From: Cavenderia fasciculata
Lineage: Eukaryota > Evosea > Eumycetozoa > Acytosteliales > Cavenderiaceae
Direction of reading: 5' to 3'
NCBI RefSeq assembly: GCF_000203815.1
Contig: NW_004457690.1
Span: 186,001 to 250,000 of the forward strand
Length of the DNA stretch: 64,000 nucleotides
The notes beneath the pieces were generated by a model. The model was not told the origin of the DNA. It did not search any database and saw only the letters and a list, made by a program, of their open reading frames with translations. The first letter of the stretch is position 1; each line of letters starts with the position of its first letter. This document shows positions 25,266-35,327 of this stretch, in pieces. Position numbers and translations under genes: made by a program.

Positions 25266-26720
25266 TTAAATCTTTTTAATATTAATAATATCAATATTTA
25301 AATTATTTGTATTGTATATTTGTAATTCATAACGATTGTCAGTTGCAACTAATGGCAGTTTGATTGGTGTATAAAAGTTGAATGATGATGTAGATGTGGT
25401 ACTCTTTGACGATTGATGGAAATATTTAAATTCATAAATTGATTGGCTTTGTACCAATGCATCTAGTAATTGATTGTAGGTAGTGACTATATGATTGCCT
25501 TGTGGAAATGTTAAATAGGGAGTACTAATGATTTTTACCCTTTTGACATGCTTTGACCGGTTGATGAGTTGTGTGAGTAGACCAAACAGAATTTCAAGAG
25601 TTTGGTCTGTTTTTGAAATTTGTAAGACCAGTTCTTTGAGGTTTGGTAGGTTTGTCAACATGGTTTGGAGAATTGAGAGTGACTTTTCACCCAAATCACA
25701 TTCTATATGAATCTTTTCAATTGATGATGAAAGGATTGCTTGGGTAGGTTGACAATGTGTATCTTGAAATAATTTGATTTTAATTGATTTCATTTTGGTT
25801 TGTGATAGAACTGATAGAGACTGACTATTGATATCAATTTGATACTCTAATTTACCGATGTTGCTTGAGAGAGTATAATTTAACAAATCTTGGATATGGT
25901 GTTGGAAGATGAGTCTAGGTAACTTTAAAGTTTGAATGGATGGTGGTAGAAAGCCAAGTGAAATCGATTGATTGTTGATTTGGATAAGTGTACGTAGACA
26001 AAAGTCAGTGACGGTTGGTGGAACACTTGAAAAGATAGTTTCAAGAGATAGGTATGTTTTGTTCAATGTAATCTCCAATTTGGTCAAACATTTAAATTCT
26101 TTCAATACTAAACACCAATCAATATCATCTGAATCGTCAATAGTAATGGTGAGCGATTCAAGTTGAACCAACGGGTCAACAAGACCACCCGAATAAAATA
26201 GAATCTTGTCTTGTTCAAATGTATTGATCTCTGGCATTTTCAATGATTTTAGGTTTGGTAGTGGGTATTGAAAAAGTAGATGTATGAATGGTTTAGAGTC
26301 TTTTGATTTGGTGTTTAAATATCTAAGATCGATGGAAGAGATACCATCTAGAAAGTCTGATACACTGCCACCATCGTCTTGTGTTTGATCTTTGGTCATG
26401 AGTTGAACAAACTTTTCTAGTCGATTGGGTGACCCCAAAAGATCAATCTTTTGAGTACTACCAAACAGACAGAGTGGATGAGCAGTATGTTGCAAATACT
26501 CTTCAATCTCGTGTAACATTGGTGAGAAAGTTAGTGGGATGACATCTTTAACCCATCTCTTTACCAATTCACGCCATTGTTTTGATACTCCAGCAATACC
26601 AAACAACTCTTTAATCTTTGTATTTACATTTTTGTGCTGATATCTAATTCTACTAGTACATGATAAATAAATAATATTTGATTGTATTATAAATGGTAAT
26701 AATATCTCTTGATTATTCAT
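25266..26720 (-). CDS. F-box-like/leucine-rich dictyostelid protein, copy 1, 484 aa
   Basis: Single exon. The N-terminus (LPFIIQSNIIYLSC..., IAGVSKQWRELVKRW) has the helical hydrophobic pattern of the F-box-like start in large dictyostelid families. It is followed by degenerate leucine-rich repeats throughout (LKSLKMPEI, LESLTITI, LTKLEITLN, LKELVLQISK). The neighbouring gene (26734-28248) has the same order and shared phrases (LPFIIQS.IIYLSC, GIAGVSKxWRE.VKR, LLCLFG..QKI), so the pair arose by tandem duplication. If it is a true F-box protein it would present substrates to an SCF ubiquitin ligase; this is inference. Confidence 0.7.
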   Translation of the reverse strand: MNNQEILLPFIIQSNIIYLSCTSRIRYQHKNVNTKIKELFGIAGVSKQWRELVKRWVKDVIPLTFSPMLHEIEEYLQHTAHPLCLFGSTQKIDLLGSPNRLEKFVQLMTKDQTQDDGGSVSDFLDGISSIDLRYLNTKSKDSKPFIHLLFQYPLPNLKSLKMPEINTFEQDKILFYSGGLVDPLVQLESLTITIDDSDDIDWCLVLKEFKCLTKLEITLNKTYLSLETIFSSVPPTVTDFCLRTLIQINNQSISLGFLPPSIQTLKLPRLIFQHHIQDLLNYTLSSNIGKLEYQIDINSQSLSVLSQTKMKSIKIKLFQDTHCQPTQAILSSSIEKIHIECDLGEKSLSILQTMLTNLPNLKELVLQISKTDQTLEILFGLLTQLINRSKHVKRVKIISTPYLTFPQGNHIVTTYNQLLDALVQSQSIYEFKYFHQSSKSTTSTSSFNFYTPIKLPLVATDNRYELQIYNTNNLNIDIINIKKI

Positions 26721-26733
26721 TTTATATATCTAT

Positions 26734-28248
26734 CTATGAATGATTTATTTGTTTGAGAATTTTTAAAATTGGGTATCTTTTAATATCATGATAATTAATA
26801 TTATTAAGGTTGAAAATATCTATACCTCCCATAAAGGGTAATGAATATAATGATTTTGGAATAGACATACTATTATTATTATTATTATCTTGAAAGAAGT
26901 TATTGAGTGATATAAATTTAATTGATTTGCTTTGTTGAAGGGAATTAATTATTTGATTGGACCATTCTTTCATTTCAACTTGGTTGTTGGCAAAGTTTGA
27001 TGGTATGATTGTTGTTGAAAACTCTTTGAGTGATTTAAGTTGGGTAATTACCAATACAATGAAATTGGTTATTAATTTATCATCTGCTGATACTTGATCC
27101 AAATCATCATTATCATTCATTGATGACCGAATCTTTAGATATTCTAAATTGTCTAACTCACTATCCAATAACAGAGCTGTTAGAATTCCAAAAGATGAAT
27201 CTGATATGTTTTCCATTTCAATATCAAGTCTTTGAATGGTTGATGATAATATAGCTTCTTTGATCAAGTATCTCTCTACATTATTTGATACTTTAATTTG
27301 AATATCTTTCATTCTAGTATCTTTGAGATATGGTAGTGATAGATGGTCAATATCGATTCTATAATCCAACTTTTCAAATGTATTGCCAAGTTTTGAAATA
27401 CAATCTAAAAGGTGATCGATTTCAAATGATTTTGAATGACACCCTAATTTTAGACAATGTAACGACTTGGGTAGAAAGTTTGGTGGAATACGAATAGTTG
27501 GAGATTCGATGGTACTACTTGGTATGACTGAAATGGATAGGTTGGTAACAGACTGTGGAATATTGGTCGACATAGTTCCAATAAATTCTTCATTGATTGT
27601 ACAATCCAAACTCTTTAAATTTTGAAAGTGGTTTAGATTTCTACACCAATCTAAATGACACAGTGATATAGTCATAGATTCAATATTGGATACCACTGTA
27701 TGATTGATTGAATGAGAATGATCCTTATTTATTAAAAGATGATTCATCAAATAATAGGATTTCTCTGCTGATTGGAAATCTAGTAACTTTAGACTAGGTA
27801 GTTGACACTTGAATACTTGATTGAGAAAACAAATAGAGTGTTTATAAATTGCTATATTCTCTATCGTATGAATTTCTTGTAGGAATGTATTAATGAACCA
27901 TTGTGTCTGCTCTTGAGAACCAATGAAATTTAAATTTCTTTTAAATTGCATACGACTCTTGAATCGATCATAATCTCTGTCTTTACTATTATCTAAACTT
28001 ATCTTTTGGGGATTACCAAACAGACAAAGTAGATTGGAACTGTGTTGTTTGAATTCACTAATACAATGTACCAATGGATTAAATAAGAGTGGATATGACG
28101 CACTCATATTTCTTTTTACAGTTTCCCTCCATTTCTTTGATACACCAGCTATTTTAAATAGATCGGTTATCTTTAAATGATGCTGCTGGTGTTTTCTGGA
28201 ACAAGATAAATAAATAATTTTTGATTGAATTATAAATGGTAATTGCAT
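26734..28248 (-). CDS. F-box-like/leucine-rich dictyostelid protein, copy 2, 504 aa
   Basis: Single exon and tandem paralog of the gene at 25266-26720; the two are 13 bp apart. It starts LPFIIQSKIIYLSCSRK, and KIAGVSKKWRETVKR follows. Leucine-rich segments run to the end (LKSLDCTINEEFI, VTNLSISVIP, LHCLKLGC, LEYLKIRSS), with an Asn run near the C-terminus. The two copies have diverged strongly outside the N-terminal block, which points to fast evolution of the putative recognition surface. Confidence 0.7.
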   Translation of the reverse strand: MQLPFIIQSKIIYLSCSRKHQQHHLKITDLFKIAGVSKKWRETVKRNMSASYPLLFNPLVHCISEFKQHSSNLLCLFGNPQKISLDNSKDRDYDRFKSRMQFKRNLNFIGSQEQTQWFINTFLQEIHTIENIAIYKHSICFLNQVFKCQLPSLKLLDFQSAEKSYYLMNHLLINKDHSHSINHTVVSNIESMTISLCHLDWCRNLNHFQNLKSLDCTINEEFIGTMSTNIPQSVTNLSISVIPSSTIESPTIRIPPNFLPKSLHCLKLGCHSKSFEIDHLLDCISKLGNTFEKLDYRIDIDHLSLPYLKDTRMKDIQIKVSNNVERYLIKEAILSSTIQRLDIEMENISDSSFGILTALLLDSELDNLEYLKIRSSMNDNDDLDQVSADDKLITNFIVLVITQLKSLKEFSTTIIPSNFANNQVEMKEWSNQIINSLQQSKSIKFISLNNFFQDNNNNNSMSIPKSLYSLPFMGGIDIFNLNNINYHDIKRYPILKILKQINHS

Positions 28249-28449
28249 CCTATCCTCGAGATCTAATTTTATAAACTATGAGAAAAAAACTCTACATCCA
28301 TTAAAGAATGAATGGATGAACAGTGAGCAATAACACCTTCCCATGTCTCATTTTGTTTTTGCTCACACCAGCACTTATACACACACACACACAAGTTCAC
28401 ACAACAATCAATAATAAAAAATTGCAAAAAGAATGATCAATGATTATTG

Positions 28450-28704
28450 ATTGGATCCATCAGTGGACACAGAATTGAGTTCAAGCAATTTACAATAAGT
28501 TCAACAAATTCCAGAGATCTTGTTAGAACAATCAACTCCTTTACAGAATTTGTTACAAATTTACAACAGCTCTCAGATAAACAACAATCACAATGCCTTA
28601 AACCACAATCGTCATCTTTAAAAAATAAACCCAATCCATACAAGAAGGAATTGAAGCTGGACAAAAGAATCAAGCAACAACAAAAGAACAAAAATGGTAG
28701 ATAG
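28450..28704 (+). pseudogene. Possible exon relic without a start codon
   Basis: An open frame on the plus strand reads GSISGHRIEFKQFTISS... to a basic Lys/Gln-rich end, closed by TAG. An in-frame stop lies just upstream and there is no ATG, so it is not a complete gene. It could be a decayed exon of an old gene or element in the 28.3-29.4 kb stretch. The family is not recognised. Confidence 0.25.
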
Positions 28705-28796
28705 ATTTATAGTAGATGGAAGTCTAAGACCATTTAAACCCTTTCCCAATTTTCGAGATGAAACCCCAATTTCACGAGAGGTCTTCGCATTGGACT

Positions 28797-28906
28797 GTTC
28801 TTTTCACCATTTATCTCTTCCAATAAGATCATTTTCTCTCTTTCTCTGGCTTCAACCAAATTATAAGGTAGATATCTTATTGGAAGAGATGAATGCTGAA
28901 AAGAAT
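28797..28906. repeat. 33-bp inverted repeat forming a foldback hairpin
   Basis: The left arm 28797-28829 and right arm 28874-28906 are reverse complements at 30 of 33 positions, around a 44-nt loop. The core 15 bases CTCTTCCAATAAGAT pair perfectly. The RNA would form a long, nearly perfect stem of the kind processed by Dicer in dictyostelids. The hairpin lies in a stretch with no intact gene. Confidence 0.8.
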
Positions 28907-28964
28907 TTTCAAGAAGAACCTGGAAAATGAAAAAAGGAAATAATTATTTACAATCAATAGAGAT

Positions 28965-29190
28965 TGGTATCATCAGATGAAATGAATGACACCTTTAATT
29001 TGCTCAAACAATTTTGGATAATTAAGAACATTCTTGAAAATTGCCAATGGGTTTTTTATTGGATTGGATAGCATAACTTTCGAGATAGCAGATATCTATC
29101 AAATCAACCAATATTTCAATAAAGTTGATTTACCATTGGATTGACCTCCAAAATAATAAAACATATTCGCTATCCTCTAAACTTGAGATG
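28965..29190 (-). pseudogene. Relic of a P-loop NTPase gene
   Basis: On the minus strand, reading down from about 29190, a frame gives IANMFYYFGGQSNGKSTLLK. Here GGQSNGKST is a Walker A motif (GxxxxGKS/T). Two stop codons follow shortly after, then the same frame resumes with ISAISKVMLSNPIKNPLAIFK and NVLNYPKLFEQIKGVI before another stop. The interrupted but protein-like frame suggests a decayed ATPase or GTPase gene, perhaps of mobile-element or effector origin. The family cannot be named. Confidence 0.4.
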
Positions 29191-29388
29191 TCATACCACC
29201 CAATATTTTTTTAATTCCTCAAACAATAAACACGTTGAACCTCAAACCTTTCCTATTTCTTAAACATTGAACCAATCATTTTTTATATGGGGTTGAGCCA
29301 TTTTTTTAATATATTGTGTATCCTTAACACCTTTCGAAAGTTTGTCTCATACCGATTTGATTTACAACTATTACCAATTCTTTATTGA

Positions 29389-31517
29389 TTAATTTTTCTT
29401 TAAAGTTGCTTTCTTATCATTCATCTTTTGAGTATTTTTTTGAATATTCTTTGTCATTGCCTTGAATCTATCCAAATCTGAAGCGGTACCGTTATTATTA
29501 TTATTATTAGTTTCTGTAGTTGGTTTCATCTTTTTCAAATCTGAATTGAAGTCATTCTTTGTCTCTTCACGTCTACGTTTCTTTTCCTCGAGGATTTCCT
29601 TGAGGGCATTGGTCTTTGAGTATTTTGGATTGGTTGGATCGATAGCAAACTCTGGTTTGACAAACAACGAGTGGAATCTAGCATCCTTTACATCAATCTT
29701 GAAAGATTCAGTGTCATCGTCGTCTTCGTTCTTTTTGCCACCCTTGTTCTTTTTGTTTTTCTTCTTGCCAGTTGTATTTTCCTTGTGTTCACGTTGAAGA
29801 TCCTTTTTGCTGAATCCTTTGTTCTTGTCTTGGTTGCTTTCGAGCATGAGCAACTCGAGTTCTGCAATTTGTTTCTTTTCCTGTTCGTTTGGACCCTTCT
29901 TTTTACGTTTCTCTTCTTCCTGGGCACGTCTTTCCTCCTCTTGTTCACGAACCTTCTTTTCATGTTTCTTTTCGTATTTCTTTGATTTACGTTTCTCCAA
30001 ATAGTCGTTCCATACATTACTGTTTTCACGTTTCTCCTTGTCCTTGAGTAGCTTTTTACCGACCAAGTTGAGGTCAGTGTTGATAGTAATCTCCTTCATT
30101 GTAGCATCATCATCAGAATCCATTGATTGTAATTCCTTTTGCCAACTATCATCATAATCTGAATCAGTTTCAACTTCACTGTTTTCTTCTCCACTTTCAT
30201 CGTCACTATCTTCTTCTTGTTCTTCACTTTCATCATCACTTTCTTCTTCTTCGCTACTACTTTGTCCACCTTCTTGATCAGAGAATTTAATAGTGAATCC
30301 ATCCTCTTCCTCTTCATCTTCATCTTGATTTTCATTTCCATCATCAAGAGCAGATTTAAAAGTAACTTTAAGATCATCCTTTTCTTGAACCAAATTATCA
30401 TCATTATCATTACCAAACAATAGTGAACGATACTTGTTTCTCAACTTTAATCTTGACATTTTTTCTTCACCTTCGTCGGATGATGCTTCTGGCTCGGCCA
30501 AGTATGTCTTGATGTCGTCTTCTTCAAAGTCGTTGAATGTACCAGTAAGCTTTCTTCTTCTTGTTTTGTCAACATCCCATGTAAAGTCAACCGAGGTACC
30601 CTTGAGTACATTGGTTTGGAACTCGAGGTTGGGACCAGACTGTGGCATATCTGTACAAGTGTCGCGTGGTTCATTGGTAAATACTTGGTCGTCTGGCACG
30701 AATCTGAGATCTAGAGTATTGGCAGTCTCACCAATATCCAAACCATCGCATTCGTCATAGATGGCGTTGGCAGTCTCTACGCTGTCACATTGTACAACGG
30801 CATAAAAGTATTTCAACTTGTCCATTTCATATTTACGTAACTTTTCCAAATCGAATCCGTCACCATCCAATGACTCGGCATCGTTTCTTCTGTCATACTC
30901 GAGTGATGCTTTGGCAGCAATAGATGCTCTTGATTGTTCTTCCAAGTCGGTTTGTTGCTTCTTTTTATTGTCATTCCAAATGGCACGGTTTGGACCAGAC
31001 TGTTTCTCCAACTCGATTTGCTTCAAACCATAGTCTGATGGATACACAGTAATCGATTCAATTCTACCATTCTTTGGTGTAAATGAATTAAATACAATGA
31101 ATAAATCTCTTGATGTAAAATTTCCCCAATCACAATTTAATACTGCAAATCTCTTTGATGCATCTCCTCTTGGTACATCCTAGGAAAAACAAAATAATAA
31201 ATTAATAAACATATATTCTAAATATATATATATATATATAATATATTGCTTTACTTACTTCTTCTTCTTCCTCTTCTTCTATTTCATCTTCAATGACACC
31301 TTCTTCATCACTACTTTCAGTATCAGAGTTGTAATCAAAACCACCATATAATAATTCTCTTTTATCTTCATCATCTTCACTATTTACTTGTTCTTCTTCT
31401 TCTTGGACAACTTGTTGTTTTGATTGTTTTTTCTTTGTATCAACAACTACTGGAGTATTGTTCTTTTTGTTATTTTGTTGTTGTTGTTGTTGTTGTTGTT
31501 TCTTTGAGACTGGTACT

Positions 31518-31549
<32 letters not shown>

Positions 31550-32113
31550 ATCTTCTTCAACTAAATTTGAATCTTTCCATTTTTGAGGAATATTGAATCT
31601 GTTATCTGATGGTGTTGCAGCCTTTGTTTGTTGTGTTGCTGCTTGTTTCTTATTATTTGCTTTTGTTGATGGTGCAGCAACGACAGCGACAGCAGCAGTC
31701 TTTTTAGTAGTAGTAGAATCTACTTTCTTTTGAGCAACAACTTTGCTCTTTACTGGTTTCTCTGCTACCTCATCCTTTTCTTCATCGTCACTCTCCTCAA
31801 ATCTTCTACCATAAAGATCAACTTGAGCTATTATATATAAATATATAAAAAGAGGTAAGAAATAATAATGGAGAAGATGTATTAGATCTCTATTCTTTTA
31901 AATATCATATATATACATATATCTCTCTTCGAGATGTAACATACTCTTTTCATTAAATCTCTTTGAAGCTAAAGCCTTTGAGAAACGATCGTCTGATTGA
32001 ATAGCATTATCTAATTTTCTTCTACGAAGTTTGAACTTTGGATCAAACTGTGCTTTTTTGAAACGATTGTCTGTAATGACTCCGCTACCACTATTATTCT
32101 TCTTGTCTGACAT
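29389..32113 (-). CDS. esf1: ESF1-type pre-rRNA processing protein, 842 aa
   Basis: Exons 32113-31945, 31827-31259 and 31179-29389, phase-consistent. The start is the ATG giving MSDKKNNSGSGVITDNRF, the family's N-terminal DxRF block; upstream codons in the same frame lack ATG. A conserved RNA-binding core follows the second intron (VPRGDASKRFAVLNCDWGNF, LFIVFNSFTPKNGRIESITV, then LKYFYAVVQCDSVETANAIYDECDG, which resembles an RRM). The C-terminus has FTWDVDKTRRRKLTG and NPKYSKTNALKEILEEKKRR. Long acidic runs and Lys-rich coiled coils separate the blocks. ESF1 acts in the nucleolus in 18S rRNA maturation (small subunit processome). The order and all signature blocks are present. Confidence 0.88.
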
Positions 32114-32402
32114 ATCTTCTTCCTTCTTTGACAAATAAAACAATAATAATAACAACAATGAAGTATTCTCTCTATCTTTTAATTAACGAAACTTTCGTTC
32201 GTTTTTGTGAAAAAAAAATTAAAATAAATAAATAAAATCAAGGACCACATTAATTTAGAAAGAGCCACTCTCACCAATCAGATGATTCATAAAGATGTAC
32301 AATATTTCAAATAACTATATATATATATGACATATAAAAACATGATAGTTCATTCATTCATTCCACATTCATTATTACAACTTTAAAGAATATAGAATAA
32401 TA

Positions 32403-33173
32403 ATGCAAAAAGTACTTGAAAATATAGTTTCATCTTTACAACAACCAAGTTCTTGTTCTGCACTCTATCTAGTACCTATCACACTTTCTCAAGCTAGTAT
32501 ACAATATATTCAAAGTATTATATTGTATGTACGAGAAGTGTTATACGATTATTGAATATATTTCTCTAATGTCTTTCTTTGTATTTGTGTACATCATAGT
32601 CATCTCAATCAAAGATTAATTAAAAGTGCACATGAATTAACAATAAAAAAGAAAAGAAAAGTACCAAGTACTAGAGATTTCCAAATTGGTGCCAGAATAG
32701 TACTTTCTGGACAAATTGCAAAGGATGCTATTGTTCATGCAATGGAATCTATTATCAAACCTGAAATCCTTTTATTTCAACCAAGTTGGAGTATACAAGA
32801 TATTAAAGAATCAATGTTGTTTTATAGGGTACCAAAAGATTGTGGTATCTATCTAGCCGCAATGTTGGAAAGCATAGTCACTCACATACTCGAATTATCT
32901 TTAACAGTGGTTCAACAACAACAACAACAAGGAACTGTAAATATAAATAATTTATCTATTTTGAAACAATTGCTTATTTCCATTCATACTAAAAGTCCTT
33001 TTTGTTATTTATAGATTTTGGAACCAGAACATATTAAATTGGGAATTTCCAAAGACAATGAATTAGAAAGTTTATTTAATGGTTTTGATGAGATTGGTTC
33101 ATTTTCAAAATTATCTAGTCTTCAAAATGATGATAATTATAATGATAATGAAATTTGTCATACCCCCGAATAA
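32403..33173 (+). CDS. H2B-H2A fusion (doublet) histone-fold protein, copy A, intact, 205 aa
   Basis: Exons 32403-32524, 32600-32936 and 33015-33173, phase-consistent. The first half follows H2B: the alpha1 region VLENIVSSLQQ...ITLSQASIQYIQSII, the alpha2 region NQRLIKSAHELT, and RKVPSTRDFQIGARIVLSGQ plus IAKDAIVHAMES, matching canonical '[25 protein letters not shown]'. H2A follows with no real linker: LLFQPSWSIQDIKES for the alpha1 strand, CGIYLAAMLESIVTHILELS for the 'VYLAAVLEYLTAEILELA' helix, and ILEPEHIKLGISKDNELESL for '[20 protein letters not shown]'. There are no Lys-rich N- or C-terminal tails, only a short acidic end. Of the H2A acidic patch, Glu of the LES helix, Asp and one Glu of KDNEL remain. 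It would fold as an intramolecular H2B/H2A dimer in chromatin; this is inference. The nearby copies share both intron positions. Confidence 0.8.
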
Positions 33174-33382
33174 TAAGAGGGACTAGAAAAATGAAAATAG
33201 GTATCTACCAATCAGATCAGATGGTAGATAATATTTTTTCCAATAATAATAATAATCAATTATTGTAACCTTTTCTTTTCTTTTTGAATATATTTATTTA
33301 AAAAAACATAGATAGTTCTATCGACAACTATTCATAGTTGATACAAAAAACATAATAGATATATATAAGAATAATAATAATA

Positions 33383-34255
33383 ATGGTAAATACTATTAAT
33401 AGTATTGGTAGAGTAGAGAAAATAAAAAAGGTATATGAAAATATTATTTTATCTTTACAACAACAACAACCAGGAGATACTTCTTCTTCTTCTTCTTTAG
33501 AACCTATCACTCTTTCCCAGGGCAGTATAGAATGTATTCATAGTATGAAAAGGTTAGAAGTTTTTAAAAGGAATACAAATCAAATCAAATTTATATATTT
33601 ATTTCATTTATTTTTTTAAGTGATGTGAATCAAAGATTAATGTTTAAAGCACATGAATTGATGTTTTTATCAAACAAGACAAAAAAGGTAAAAAGTACAA
33701 CCCAAAGATTTCCAAATTAGTGTTAGTTTGTTACTTTCTGGTGACCTTGCAAGAAATGCTGTTGTCAATGGAATGGCAGCCGTTGTCAAGCCTCAAGACC
33801 TTTTATTCAAATCGAAATGGAGTAAAAAAGATATGAAAGAATCAATGTTGTTTGATAGTGATCCTTTCAATTGTAGCATTTATTTGGCTGGTATAATGGA
33901 ATATATAGTGACTAGACTATTGGAATTATCTCTCAAAATAGCTCAACAAGATAACAACAAATCTGTATGCAAAATATATATGCATTTATTTTCTATATGA
34001 CTAAACCATCTTGTTTTTTTTTCTAAATATTAGATGATAGAACCAGAACATATAAGAAGAGCTATTTCCAAAGACAGTGATTTAGAACATTTATTCCACG
34101 GTTCCACCATTTCTGCTGAAACCATTACCTTTAACTTTTCTGAATTAACTATCGTTGCTAAAGAAAATATTTCCATCAATCAAATTACTATAGTTAATGA
34201 TGATCAGCAGTATACCCTTAAAGATCAAATTGTTGATCTAAAAGATGGTGAATAG
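33383..34255 (+). CDS. H2B-H2A fusion histone-fold gene, copy B, one frame slip
   Basis: Exons 33383-33552, 33621-33964 and 34034-34255, with splice positions identical to copy A. The H2B part reads ITLSQGSIECIHSMK, then NQRLMFKAHELMFLS. Near 33685-33705, between H2B helix 2 and the QI.VSLLLSGDLARNAV block, the frame is off by one base in an A-rich run. Exon phases agree again only if one base is discounted there. The H2A part is complete (CSIYLAGIMEYIVTRLLELS, MIEPEHIRRAISKDSDLEHL), with a longer tail ending DLKDGE. Either this is a real frameshift that silences the gene or a homopolymer sequencing error; everything else looks under coding constraint. Confidence 0.65.
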
Positions 34256-34441
34256 CAATAGTAATAATCAATTACATTTTCTTTTATTTGAACAATTCAA
34301 TCTATTATTGATCCAAATAAATAAATTAAATAATTAAAATTACCCAACCTCACATGTCATTTCCTTTCTCTCTCTCTATAAAAGGGGAGGGTGAGGAGAG
34401 AGAGAGAGAGAGAGCTCCAATAAATAAATAAATAAATAATC

Positions 34442-35228
34442 ATGGTAAATATAAAAAGTAAGAATTTAAATAGATATATGAAAATACAAAGAATAATGAA
34501 ATCAATTAATATGTCACCACCAATTCAAAGTAACAGAAATGTCAATATCTCCATTAGGTTTAAGTTGTATGATAATGTAAGTTTACCAAACGTTGAATGT
34601 TTTAAAATACTAATATACATCTTCAAAATCTATATAGTGATATCAATCAAAGATTTATGGTTAAAGCACATGAATTGATGGTAAAATCAAATAGAGGAAG
34701 AGTTTAAAAGATTTCCAAAGTGCTACTAGATTGGTACTTTCTGGTGATCTTGCCAAAGGAGCCATTGACCATGGAATTAAATCATTAGATAACCCTAAAG
34801 AACTGTACTTTCAACCAAGTTTTTGTTTACAAGATATGAAAGAATCAAAGTTGTTTAATAATTTCCCAAAAAGTTGTGGTATCCATCTATCTGCAATGTT
34901 GGACTATTTAGTTACTTGTGTACTAGGAGTATCTATCAAAGTAGCTATACAATATAATACAATTGTAAGTATTTAAAGTGATTATTTATACCTACCAGTA
35001 TTAATATTTGTGGATTGATTAATTTTAGAGATTGTTACCAGTTCTTATTAAAATAGGTATTTCCAAAGATAGAGAATTGGAAGATTTATTTAATGGTATT
35101 ATCATTCCATCCTCTGGTGGTAGAGGTATGGTGGATTCTCAAAATTATCTATTAAAGATGAAGAGGAAGATATTAGTAGTGAAGAAATAAGTAGTGATGA
35201 TGATAGTTGTGGTTCTCAAGATTATTAA
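34442..35228 (+). pseudogene. H2B-H2A fusion histone-fold gene, copy C, two frame slips
   Basis: Exons 34442-34566 (GTATGA donor), 34638-34964 and 35029-about 35228, at the same splice positions as copies A and B. The N-terminus has drifted (basic, NLNRYMKIQRIMKS), and the H2B helix 2 NQRFMVKAHELMVKSN is kept. A first slip lies at about 34695-34712, near a TTTAAAA run. The H2B end DFQSATRLVLSGDLAKGAI and the H2A part (CGIHLSAMLDYLVTCVLGVS, KIGISKDRELEDL) follow in the new frame. A second slip near 35128-35140 separates the SGGRGM stretch from an acidic tail (DEEEDISSEEISSDDD) ending in TAA at 35228. Read straight through, the frame instead stops at 35190. Two breaks and a drifted start make a pseudogene the likeliest reading. 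Confidence 0.6.
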
Positions 35229-35327
35229 ACATCCTTGATAATAAAATATTTTAATAAATTAAAATTGAAAATCACAGTCTTGTTATGTTCAGCGATCGAT
35301 CATTCATTGCAGACTTTTAACTCTAAA

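Noticed and set aside
33685-33705. Tiny intron explaining the frame slip in copy B
   Set aside because: Only GT...AG spans of 8-20 nt are available, far below the introns seen here, and none gives the right phase.
34695-34712. Programmed ribosomal frameshift site in histone-doublet copy C (GTTTAAAA)
   Set aside because: The codon register does not match the X-XXY-YYZ slippery pattern, and a second slip downstream makes mutation or sequencing error more likely.
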